A program made the position numbers and the translations under genes. From the NCBI GenBank assembly GCA_027066365.1, contig JAMONV010000029.1, positions 1 through 44,633 of the forward strand: a stretch of 44,633 bases of DNA. Reading direction: 5' to 3'. Under the pieces are notes generated by a model. That model had not been told where the DNA came from and searched no databases. It saw only the letters and a list, made by a program, of their open reading frames with translations. Positions 7,261-14,488 of the stretch are shown in pieces (the stretch's first letter is position 1; each line of letters starts with the position of its first letter). This DNA comes from Flavobacteriales bacterium (GTDB lineage: Bacteria; Bacteroidota; Bacteroidia; Flavobacteriales; Flavobacteriaceae).

Positions 7261-8259
7261 ATGGAAGAAAGATTGTTTCAAACCGCTCGCGATATCGAAG
7301 GACTCTATCCGCATGTTCATATTTGGGGATTTCCCATTGCCACTTATCTATTTTTGGGCGGATTAGCCGCCGGTATTTTATTGTTTGCAACCATCTATTA
7401 TTTAAAAGGTAAAGCCGAAGACATGCCCTTTACCGTAAAAATAGCCCCGATTTTTACATTCATTATCATTAGTATCGGACTTTTTTTACTGGTTTACGAC
7501 CTGCATCATAAACTTTATGTTTGGCGGCTCTTTACACGCTTCCGTATCGAATCGCCCATGTCATGGGGAGCGTGGACATTGGTAGGAGTCTCGATTTTTT
7601 CCTTATTGTGGCCATTGAGTTATATTGACGATATTGAACAATATTTATACCGGCGCGGATGGAAAAATTTGGATTGGATTACAAACTTTATCCGTAACCT
7701 CGAACACCGGTTTGCGCCCTTTCGCTGGACCATTCTGTTATTCAGAAAATACCGGACATTTTTCGCCTACATTTTATTGTTTCTGTCAATTATTTTAGGT
7801 ATTTATACCGGTATATTATTATCGGCCTTTAATGCCCATCCGCTTTGGAACAATCCTATTTTAGGCCCCTTATTCCTTACCTCGGGCGTATCCACCGGTT
7901 CGGCATTTGTGATGTGGTTGAGCAACAACAAGAAAGAACGCAAGCTCATGTCCACAATAGACATGGCATTGATCGCTACGGAATTGTTTTTCATTGTACA
8001 CATGATTATGGGAATGCAAGCCGGGCCCGAAGCATTCAAGGAAGCCGCTCATCTGTTCCTTGGCGGCCAATTCACCGTTGTATTTTGGGTGCTTTTTGTT
8101 GGCTTCGGTTTGGTGTTACCTTTTATTCTGGAAGGACTGGAAATGAGAGGATTTCACATTCCGCCCGCCTTGCCTGCACTTTTGGTATTGGCCGGTGGAT
8201 ATTTGTTCCGGTATATTATAGTACTTGCCGGTCAAATGTCGGAATATCCGTTTAATTGA
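7261..8259 (+). CDS. psrC: NrfD/PsrC-type quinone-interacting membrane subunit
   Basis: This 332-residue integral membrane protein has about eight to nine hydrophobic helices. The first, WGFPIATYLFLGGLAAGILLFATIYYLKG, is the typical NrfD opening. The segment LYVWRLFTRFRIESPMSWGAWTLVG is also typical of PsrC. It exchanges electrons with the quinone pool and anchors the PsrAB head on the periplasmic side. The chosen start is the ATG at 7261 rather than the ATG at 7255, which is out of frame. With psrA and psrB it forms a complete three-subunit complex; SQR in the divergent unit would use the same quinone pool. Confidence 0.9.
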   Translation: MEERLFQTARDIEGLYPHVHIWGFPIATYLFLGGLAAGILLFATIYYLKGKAEDMPFTVKIAPIFTFIIISIGLFLLVYDLHHKLYVWRLFTRFRIESPMSWGAWTLVGVSIFSLLWPLSYIDDIEQYLYRRGWKNLDWITNFIRNLEHRFAPFRWTILLFRKYRTFFAYILLFLSIILGIYTGILLSAFNAHPLWNNPILGPLFLTSGVSTGSAFVMWLSNNKKERKLMSTIDMALIATELFFIVHMIMGMQAGPEAFKEAAHLFLGGQFTVVFWVLFVGFGLVLPFILEGLEMRGFHIPPALPALLVLAGGYLFRYIIVLAGQMSEYPFN

Positions 8260-8273
8260 AAACCGAAGATATT

Positions 8274-8810
8274 ATGAAAGAACAAGCCAAACGAAATCGT
8301 TATATCAATCCTTATCTCGGAGGGTTTATTTTAGGTATTCTCATCATAGCGGCTTATTATTTCTCGTCGGAAGGACTGGGCTCTAGCGGTGGATTTAGGG
8401 ATGTAAGCATTGCCATATTGGATAAAGTGGCGCCGCACTATACCGAATCCAATACATATATCTCGGCACGCGTAGAAGAAGGAGCACACACATGGTTGAC
8501 CTTCGAACTACTCGGGGTTATTTTCGGTGCGATTATTTCCGCCGTTCTGTTCGGACGTTTAAAATGGTCGGTAGGGAAAGCACCGCATATCACCAAGAAA
8601 AAACGTTTATATCTGGCTTTGACCGGGGGTATTCTTTGGGGCATCGGAACGCAATTGGGACGAGGATGCACCTCGGGATTGGTTTTATCGGGTATGGCGC
8701 TCAATTCGTTATCGGGCTATTTCGGACTGATTTCCATCTTCGGATTCGGATTCCTGTTTGCATTTCTGTTTAAAAAACTTTGGATACAATCTAAAAATAA
8801 AAAAGCTTGA
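8274..8810 (+). CDS. YeeE/YedE (TsuA-like) thiosulfate transporter, N-terminal half protein
   Basis: This 178-residue membrane protein has about four or five helices. The ATG at 8274 is preferred over a TTG at 8256 that overlaps the psrC stop, because the neighbouring genes share the same ...ATT-ATG start context. It carries the conserved transporter motif QLGRGCTSGLVLSG, with C132, and GSSGG at 36-40. In TsuA, thiosulfate is passed between conserved cysteines. This protein is half the length of fused TsuA/YeeE, and the complementary half follows, so the two likely form a heteromeric channel. The Psr and rhodanese neighbours support thiosulfate or another sulfane-sulfur substrate. Confidence 0.8.
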   Translation: MKEQAKRNRYINPYLGGFILGILIIAAYYFSSEGLGSSGGFRDVSIAILDKVAPHYTESNTYISARVEEGAHTWLTFELLGVIFGAIISAVLFGRLKWSVGKAPHITKKKRLYLALTGGILWGIGTQLGRGCTSGLVLSGMALNSLSGYFGLISIFGFGFLFAFLFKKLWIQSKNKKA

Positions 8811-8812
8811 TT

Positions 8813-9433
8813 ATGGGACCTTTATATCCTGAACACTTAAACCCCGAATATAATTTATTGATCGGATTTTTAATCGGAATCGGGTTCGGTTTTGTTTTGG
8901 AAGCCTCGGGTTTTACCAATACCCGAAAATTGGCCGGTGTTTTCTACGGCTATGACGCAACAGTAATTAAAGTTTTTTTTACGGCAGCCGTTACGGCCAT
9001 GATCGGATTGTTTCTCATGCATCAATGGGGATGGATTGACATTTATAAAACTTTCTACCCCAAAACTTTCTGGATTCCCACCTTAATAGGCGGTGCTATT
9101 ATGGGGCTGGGATTCGTTATCGGCGGATTTTGCCCCGGCACGAGTTTGTCTGCGGCATCCACCGGAAAAATCGATGCATGGTATTTTATCGCCGGTGTTT
9201 TCATCGGTATTTTCGGATTCATTTTCACCTACGATTTCCTGTGGAAAAACCTGCGTGCTTCCGGCGCAATGGGTAAAGTAAATTTTCCGCAATGGCTGGG
9301 TATCAAAGAAGGATTGTGGATTTTCCTCTTTACGGTAATGGCAATTGCCAGCTATGTGATCTATGACAAATGGGTAAATTGGTGGAAAACCAACCGGCTA
9401 GCCCAAGAAGATATCGACGATTTGGGACTTTGA
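8813..9433 (+). CDS. YeeE/YedE (TsuA-like) thiosulfate transporter, second half protein
   Basis: This 206-residue membrane protein belongs to the same DUF395/YeeE family as its upstream neighbour. ATG 8813 is preferred over a TTG at 8807 inside the preceding stop. Motifs include IGIGFGFVLEASGFTNTRKLAG near the N terminus and GGFCPGTSLSAASTGKIDA, with C107, the counterpart of the GCTSG cysteine in the first half. It probably pairs with the 8274-8810 product to rebuild the two-fold repeat of TsuA. The C-terminal tail (KTNRLAQEDIDDLGL) is soluble and acidic. Substrate is inferred from the family and the sulfur operon. Confidence 0.8.
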   Translation: MGPLYPEHLNPEYNLLIGFLIGIGFGFVLEASGFTNTRKLAGVFYGYDATVIKVFFTAAVTAMIGLFLMHQWGWIDIYKTFYPKTFWIPTLIGGAIMGLGFVIGGFCPGTSLSAASTGKIDAWYFIAGVFIGIFGFIFTYDFLWKNLRASGAMGKVNFPQWLGIKEGLWIFLFTVMAIASYVIYDKWVNWWKTNRLAQEDIDDLGL

Positions 9434-9445
9434 AATACAAGCATT

Positions 9446-10075
9446 ATGAATAAAACGGATAAAATCATTCTGGGATTGATTTTCCTCGGATCAATTGTAG
9501 CGATTTTCTATCCCGACACCAAACCGTTCAGACGCATCGTGCAACGGCATGAATTGCTATACGAAATAAACAAACAAGGACGGTATCTCACGGTCGACGA
9601 AGCGGCTCAACATATTATGGAAGCCGACCCTTCTTATATTTTCGTAGATATTCGACCACCGAAAGAATATGCGAAATATACTATCAATAATGCCATCAAC
9701 GTGCCCTTTGACAGCATCACGAGTCCCTCGCTTACCGGTTTATTGGATGCGGATGTTTACACGGTTGTCCTGTTTTCCAACGGTTCACGCAAAGCCGACG
9801 AAGCATGGTTAATTCTGCGTAGTTACGACTATCATAACATCAAAGTATTGAAAGGCGGACTCAATTCGTGGTATCGTAACATTCTGGATCCCTTGCCTCC
9901 CGACCCGAAATTCTCCGGCAAGCAAGCATGGAAGCGCTATATGTTCCGCAAAGGAGCACAAGTATTTTTCACGGGTATTTCACCCGTCGGCAATAAACCT
10001 GCATCCAAACCGAAAAAAGTGGCAATTCCTGCCGTTAAACATAAGAAAAAAGAAATCACGGGCGGCTGTGGTTAA
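9446..10075 (+). CDS. Membrane-anchored rhodanese-like protein lacking the catalytic Cys, with C-terminal TGGCG tail
   Basis: A 209-residue protein with an N-terminal membrane anchor (KIILGLIFLGSIVAIFY, residues 6-22), placing the rest in the periplasm. Residues ~45-145 form a rhodanese fold: VDIRPPKEYAKYTINNAINVPF, then the active loop LFSNGSRKADEA, then VLKGGLNSW. In active rhodaneses the loop begins with Cys; here it is S111, so it should not turn over as a sulfurtransferase. After the domain comes a Pro/Lys-rich linker ending PAVKHKKKEITGGCG. C208, second to last, is the only cysteine in the whole protein. The same tail ends the next two genes. I infer a sulfur carrier whose tail cysteine is the working group, with the fold serving as a docking module. 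Confidence 0.85.
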   Translation: MNKTDKIILGLIFLGSIVAIFYPDTKPFRRIVQRHELLYEINKQGRYLTVDEAAQHIMEADPSYIFVDIRPPKEYAKYTINNAINVPFDSITSPSLTGLLDADVYTVVLFSNGSRKADEAWLILRSYDYHNIKVLKGGLNSWYRNILDPLPPDPKFSGKQAWKRYMFRKGAQVFFTGISPVGNKPASKPKKVAIPAVKHKKKEITGGCG

Positions 10076-10090
10076 TAAAAAATCGGAATT

Positions 10091-10678
10091 ATGAAAAAAC
10101 TTATTCTAATCATCGTTTCTTTTAATTTATTGGCATCATGCCAATCAAAGCAAGGCTTCAACGAAAATGAAGCGCGTAAATGCAATGTTCAACAAGTAAA
10201 TAAAGAAACATTGACAAATATCCTCTATGGTGGCGGCTCCAACGAAATTCAATTCATTGATCTGCGCACGCCGCATGAATATGCCATGGATCATTTGCCG
10301 GGTGCAATTAATATTCCCTTTAAAAACTTTTTTGATCAAAAATATCAAAAGCTAATCAAACCGGATAAAATTTTAATTGCTTACGGCAATGGAAGTGAAG
10401 CCCAATTAGCTGCCATGATGGGATTTCATTTCGAAAATCTAAACATTTATGTGATTCCTGCAGAATATGATTTTTTAAAGAATAAAATACTAAATCGTTT
10501 TGCCCTATACAGCGGTGTTTACAATGATGAACAGCCGTTGGTGAATTTCAAGGAAGCCTTGAAGGAAATCGCCCGAAAATACGGCTCCGGTCAAACGAAA
10601 ACACAAATACCCAAACCGAAAACCAATCTTCCTACCGTTAAACGCAAGAAAAAGGAAGTAACCGGTGGTTGTGGATAA
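10091..10678 (+). CDS. Rhodanese-like lipoprotein lacking the catalytic Cys, with C-terminal TGGCG tail
   Basis: A 195-residue lipoprotein: signal MKKLILIIVSFNLLASC with lipobox LASC, lipidated at C17. A rhodanese-like domain spans about residues 35-135 (FIDLRTPHEYAMDHLPGAINIPF). At the active loop it reads AYGNGSEAQLAA, so G99 occupies the position of the catalytic Cys and the arginine is also missing; the end of the fold (IYVIPAEYDFL) has lost the usual GG-x-x-W. The protein closes with a Pro/Lys linker and PTVKRKKKEVTGGCG. Besides the lipid cysteine only C31 and C194 remain. The tail is shared with both neighbours. It is probably a periplasm-facing lipoprotein and a non-catalytic sulfur carrier, by inference. 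Confidence 0.85.
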   Translation: MKKLILIIVSFNLLASCQSKQGFNENEARKCNVQQVNKETLTNILYGGGSNEIQFIDLRTPHEYAMDHLPGAINIPFKNFFDQKYQKLIKPDKILIAYGNGSEAQLAAMMGFHFENLNIYVIPAEYDFLKNKILNRFALYSGVYNDEQPLVNFKEALKEIARKYGSGQTKTQIPKPKTNLPTVKRKKKEVTGGCG

Positions 10679-10696
10679 TGAAAAAAAAATGTGATC

Positions 10697-11860
10697 ATGA
10701 AAAAAAGCATTTTATTCCTAGTGATCTTAACATGGATGCTTACCGGATGTAAGCACCCGGCTATATTCGAACCGGAAGCAAAAGGTCGAAAAGCCGATTT
10801 GGAAGAATTGGCGCGCAAAATGCCCAATAAAACACTGGCGGAAATTTATTATGAGCACGGAAACTTTATTAATCAACAGGATTTTCCTCCGGTGGTAAAA
10901 GCTTCGGACGTATTAAAACATTACAGGGAATGGCTGGTTATTGACTTGCGTCGTCCCGAAGATTACGAAGCCGGACATATACCCGGTGCCTACAACGTTC
11001 CCGGATCCAAAGTGCTTGATTTTATAAAAAACGAGAAGAAAGCCGCACGCTTTCCCAAAGTGGTTTTCGTTTGCTATTCGGGACAAACGGCTTCTTATGT
11101 TTCGGGCATCACTCGATATGCCGGTTTTGATAACACCTATGCCATGTTGTTCGGTATGGCGGCATGGAATAAACGTTTCTCCGCACCGCTCACAAAAGGC
11201 ATAGGCAATCGTTATCCCGAAGCCGTAGAGACGGGAGAAGGAAACAATTTACCCGGTTTAAATCCAGCCAAAATTCCGGCCACCATAAATTGGAGTGATT
11301 TTCCGCCCGTGCAAAGTAATTTACCCGTGAATTTAATCAATAAACGCGCCCAAAAATTATTGGAAGCGCCCCGTACGGACTTTCTGCTGAAAGCAGACGA
11401 ATTTTTCCCGGATTATTTAAAAAATTTCGCTTCTTGGCAACCCGTTTGCTACTTACCCAAAGTCCGATTCTTAGCCGGACACATCCGCGGTTCTTGGCAA
11501 TTTACGCCGAGGCACGACCTTGCTCCCGGCGGCAAATTAGCCATGCTTCCCGCAGATAAAAACATCTTGGTTTATTGTAAATCGGGACATACGGGCGGAC
11601 ATGCCGCAGCTTATTTGAATATGATCGGATATCGAGCCAAAAATTTAATCTTAGGGTCCATGTCCTTCCTGTACGGCACATGGAAAGCCAAGGGATGGGC
11701 GCCGCCGGCGGATGCCCTTGTTCAGGATTTCCCCGTTGTGGAAGGAAACAAACCTTATTCGGGAAAAGCCATTCAAATATCGGCTCCAAAAAATACACCC
11801 AAACCTTCATTGCCTGCCGTTAAACACAAGAAAAAAGAAGTAACCGGCGGATGCGGCTAA
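10697..11860 (+). CDS. Tandem rhodanese lipoprotein with two catalytic cysteines and C-terminal TGGCG tail
   Basis: A 387-residue lipoprotein: signal MKKSILFLVILTWMLTGC, lipidated at C18. ATG 10697 is preferred to a GTG at 10691. The first rhodanese domain (~65-160) has VIDLRRPEDYEAGHIPGAYNVP and the loop VCYSGQTA with C126. The second (~222-335) has AGHIRGSWQF and the loop YCKSGHTGGHAAAYL with C294. Both loops keep CxxGxT, so both sites should be able to hold a persulfide. C251 is additional. The C terminus is a Pro/Lys linker plus LPAVKHKKKEVTGGCG, as in the two preceding genes. It is the likely catalytic partner that loads or unloads the tail cysteines, including its own C386, with sulfane sulfur. 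It is the last gene of the operon; I saw no obvious terminator after it. Confidence 0.87.
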   Translation: MKKSILFLVILTWMLTGCKHPAIFEPEAKGRKADLEELARKMPNKTLAEIYYEHGNFINQQDFPPVVKASDVLKHYREWLVIDLRRPEDYEAGHIPGAYNVPGSKVLDFIKNEKKAARFPKVVFVCYSGQTASYVSGITRYAGFDNTYAMLFGMAAWNKRFSAPLTKGIGNRYPEAVETGEGNNLPGLNPAKIPATINWSDFPPVQSNLPVNLINKRAQKLLEAPRTDFLLKADEFFPDYLKNFASWQPVCYLPKVRFLAGHIRGSWQFTPRHDLAPGGKLAMLPADKNILVYCKSGHTGGHAAAYLNMIGYRAKNLILGSMSFLYGTWKAKGWAPPADALVQDFPVVEGNKPYSGKAIQISAPKNTPKPSLPAVKHKKKEVTGGCG

Positions 11861-11944
11861 CCCGACGAAAGATTTAAGAATTATAAAAAAACGACAATTA
11901 TCATTCGGCAGAAAAGAAATCAAGCAAGCGAAATGTGAATTTTC

Positions 11945-13135
11945 TTAATCATTAGAAACATTCCGGGCGGGCCGGGCGGCAAGGGCGGAAGCAGTAAAGG
12001 CTAGGATAAAAACAGTACTTAATACGACCAAAAAATTACCCGAGGTAATTTCCACGGGATAAGGAAGTGTTGTCCCGGGAACGGTTAGCCATTGATAATG
12101 TTTTTGAGATAATACGATCAACCAACCGAGCAATAAACCCGTTAAACCGCTTAAAAGAATTAACAAAAATCCATAATAAAAGAAAATGCGATAAATACCC
12201 TGCCGGGTCGAACCCACGGCATAAAACACAAACCGGTCACGTTTTTTTCCGATAATCAAAATTATAAGCGTTCCGATAATATTGAAAACCGCAATGATTA
12301 AAATAAGTGTTCCTACAAAATAGGTCACCAAATTTTCGGTATTCAACATGCGAAACATGATTTTGTTGAGTTCCATTTTGTCCTCAATCTTCCAATTCGG
12401 AAATGCGGTTTGCAATCGCTTTTTTATCTTTTTAATATCGACGCCCGGTTTTAGGCGTATGTCAAAAAAAGAAATTTTTCTATCCGGGAAGCCAAACATT
12501 TTTCGCGCTTCGGGAAGGGGGACAAAAATATATTTCCGTTCAAAATCGGGTGTAACCTGATAAATACCGCTCACAATAAAATCACTCGAACGGAAAGCGG
12601 TTCCCGAAATGCGAGTTTTGGCCGGTGCCATGAGTGTTAGCAAGTTTTTCAGGCTACCTACAGATACGGAAAGCTTATCGGCCAATTCAGTACCCATTAC
12701 GGCTTCGGGTAAATTCTCATCGAACCAGTCTCCGGCAATCAAAACACTATCGGGATGCATGATTTGAATATAAGTGGGAGCAATACCGCGCATATAAACC
12801 ACGGTTTGTTTCTCTCCGTAACGTGCCAAAACTTTTTCCTCCAGCACCGGAATGGGAACACTCCCGGTTATGACAGCAATTCGTTGCAATATGCTATCGG
12901 AGTATGTCAGATATTTTCCCGAAGCGGGCAAAATTCGCAGGTCAGGGTCGGTTTTATTAATTAATCCTATATTGAAACTACGCAAACCCGAAAAAGCCGA
13001 CAAAATCACAAATAAAGCGGCGGTAGTGAACATTACACCTGCCGAAGCAATAAAAGTAATGAAATTAATGGCGCGAACACTTTCACCCTGCTTCACGCGC
13101 AAATACCGTAATGCGACAAAACGCGGCCAATTCAA
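11945..13135 (-). CDS. LolC/LolE-family ABC transporter permease
   Basis: This 396-residue FtsX/MacB-superfamily membrane protein opens with PRFVALRYLRVKQGESVRAINFITFIASAGVMFTTAALFVILSAFSG, the standard LolC/E start: a short cytoplasmic helix followed by transmembrane helix 1. A large periplasmic domain follows (~50-255), then three C-terminal helices (~268-295, 318-345, 362-390). In Proteobacteria LolCDE extracts lipoproteins from the inner membrane for the outer membrane. Bacteroidota usually have one such permease, which probably acts as a homodimer with a separately encoded ATPase. It starts 2 bases after rbfA and is the last gene of a leftward DUF4442-rbfA-permease unit. Confidence 0.85.
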   Translation of the reverse strand: MNWPRFVALRYLRVKQGESVRAINFITFIASAGVMFTTAALFVILSAFSGLRSFNIGLINKTDPDLRILPASGKYLTYSDSILQRIAVITGSVPIPVLEEKVLARYGEKQTVVYMRGIAPTYIQIMHPDSVLIAGDWFDENLPEAVMGTELADKLSVSVGSLKNLLTLMAPAKTRISGTAFRSSDFIVSGIYQVTPDFERKYIFVPLPEARKMFGFPDRKISFFDIRLKPGVDIKKIKKRLQTAFPNWKIEDKMELNKIMFRMLNTENLVTYFVGTLILIIAVFNIIGTLIILIIGKKRDRFVFYAVGSTRQGIYRIFFYYGFLLILLSGLTGLLLGWLIVLSQKHYQWLTVPGTTLPYPVEITSGNFLVVLSTVFILAFTASALAARPARNVSND

Positions 13136-13137
13136 AA

Positions 13138-13533
13138 TTATTCGTTTTTTACGTCATCTTTGCCGGTATCCAATCCCTGTTTAGGATCGCGAGATTCGCG
13201 CAAAGCACTGTCAATCTTTTCGATATAATCCAATGTATCGTCCCTGAAGAAAAGCAAATCGGGCATTTTTCGCAACTGATAACGAACCCGTTGCGCAACG
13301 GAATGTTTGATCAACTTGGCGTTTTTTTGCAAAGCTTCCAACACTTCCTCCGCCTTTTCCGAAGGGAAAACACTCACATACACTTTGGCCATGGTCAAAT
13401 CGGGCGTAACATAAGTCTTCGTAACACTAATCAAAAAATTTTTCACTCCTGCCCTGCGTATCTCTCCTTGCAAAATTTCGGCCAAATCTTGTTGAATCAG
13501 CTTGGCAATACGTTTTTGTCGTTTGGTTTCCAT
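13138..13533 (-). CDS. rbfA: 30S ribosome-binding factor A
   Basis: This 131-residue protein has the RbfA signature: an N-terminal RQKRIAKLIQQDLAEILQGEI helix, a KH-like core with ISVTKTYVTPDLTMAKVYVSVF, and the segment IKHSVAQRVRYQLRKMPDLLFFRDDTLDY. RbfA binds the immature small subunit and helps mature the 5' end of 16S rRNA, especially in the cold. Length is normal for the family, with a charged C-terminal extension (DPKQGLDTGKDDVKNE). It sits between the DUF4442 gene (26-base gap) and the LolE-like permease (2-base gap). Confidence 0.92.
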   Translation of the reverse strand: METKRQKRIAKLIQQDLAEILQGEIRRAGVKNFLISVTKTYVTPDLTMAKVYVSVFPSEKAEEVLEALQKNAKLIKHSVAQRVRYQLRKMPDLLFFRDDTLDYIEKIDSALRESRDPKQGLDTGKDDVKNE

Positions 13534-13559
13534 AGTAATGCAAATTTAAACCAAATATT

Positions 13560-14015
13560 TCAACTGCGTTTCTTGAGCGACCATTCGAAGCGAAACTCCG
13601 CCACAATTTCGCCTCCTTCGTTAACGGCGCGCGAATGCAAAGTAAAACGAACTTGATCGCCGGGTTTCTGTAGTTGTTCCAAAGCTTGACGAATTTGTTC
13701 GTTTTCGTCAAAAACAAAACGAATGGTTCCCTTGGCTTTTTTTAAAAAAACTGATTCATTCCGCACCACCAGCATGGATATGTTTGCCTTCCGTTCGTCA
13801 ATACACTTAAACAAAGGAATACCCGTAACCAATTCGCCACCCATGAGCAAAACGGCAAAATAAATCGACCCGAAAGGATTTCGATTGAACCGTCCGTAAC
13901 GTAGCCGCAAAACCGTTTGCTTATCCGATATTTCAACCGGCCGAACGCCCGCCAGCCAAGCTATGGGAATTTTAAAAAATAAAAAACGACTCAAATAATG
14001 CGGCGAATATTTCAT
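13560..14015 (-). CDS. DUF4442 hotdog-fold protein
   Basis: This 151-residue protein starts at ATG 14015; an in-frame TTG at 14039 would add eight residues (YFKLNEL...) but is a weaker start. It contains the DUF4442 signature RYGRFNRNPFGSIYFAVLLMGGEL and a C-terminal strand set with FTLHSRAVNEGGEIVAEFRFEWSL. DUF4442 proteins have a thioesterase-like hotdog fold; their substrate is unknown. It is the first gene of a leftward unit with rbfA and the LolE-like permease, and is divergent from the DUF4870 gene. Confidence 0.75.
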   Translation of the reverse strand: MKYSPHYLSRFLFFKIPIAWLAGVRPVEISDKQTVLRLRYGRFNRNPFGSIYFAVLLMGGELVTGIPLFKCIDERKANISMLVVRNESVFLKKAKGTIRFVFDENEQIRQALEQLQKPGDQVRFTLHSRAVNEGGEIVAEFRFEWSLKKRS

Positions 14016-14076
14016 AAGTTCATTCAATTTAAAATACAAAAATTACTTCCCTTTTAATATTGGCACGATTTTTCGT

Positions 14077-14084
14077 TATCTTTG
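14077..14084 (+). promoter_or_regulatory. -7 box upstream of the DUF4870 gene
   Basis: TATCTTTG matches TAnnTTTG and lies 34 bases before the ATG at 14119. Confidence 0.45.
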
Positions 14085-14118
14085 TTTGAGCTAAAGATAC
14101 AAAAAAGACACCTTCGGA

Positions 14119-14475
14119 ATGAATGATTTCGATAAGACTTATGCCGCATTGATTCATTTATCGCAATTGATTGCACCGCCTGCGTTCGGTAACATCGGAT
14201 TAATCGCCCCTCTGGTGATGTGGATTATCAAAAAAGACGACTCACCCTTGATCGACCGTCACGGGCGCGCCGTAATCAATTTTCAATTGAGTATGCTTTT
14301 ATATGCGGTTTTATCGGGGCTGGCCGTCTTTCTCAGCTTCGGGTTATTACTAATAATTATCATTCCCATATTTTTGGTTTTCGGCCTGTTGGTATTAATT
14401 TTTGCCATCATCGGCGCCATAAAAGCGTCCAACGGAGAATATTATACTTATCCCTTTAGCTTTACGTTCATTTAA
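14119..14475 (+). CDS. DUF4870 membrane protein
   Basis: A 118-residue protein with the DUF4870 pattern: ALIHLSQLIAPPAFGNIGLIAPLVMWIIKKDDSPLIDRHGRAVINFQLSMLLYAVLSG, where the charged DxHGRxxxNFQ segment lies between helix 1 and helix 2. A long hydrophobic pair of helices follows (~60-105). The family is widespread and of unknown function. It is followed 13 bases later by the GIN-domain gene, likely in the same transcript. Confidence 0.85.
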   Translation: MNDFDKTYAALIHLSQLIAPPAFGNIGLIAPLVMWIIKKDDSPLIDRHGRAVINFQLSMLLYAVLSGLAVFLSFGLLLIIIIPIFLVFGLLVLIFAIIGAIKASNGEYYTYPFSFTFI

Positions 14476-14488
14476 AAATCCGAAGATT

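Noticed and set aside
10028..11860. The tailed proteins as SoxY homologues
   Set aside because: The domains before the tail have rhodanese motifs (D-x-R...GAxNVP, CxxGxT in the third), not the SoxY Ig-like fold; only the tail resembles SoxY, and it ends GGCG, not GGCGG.
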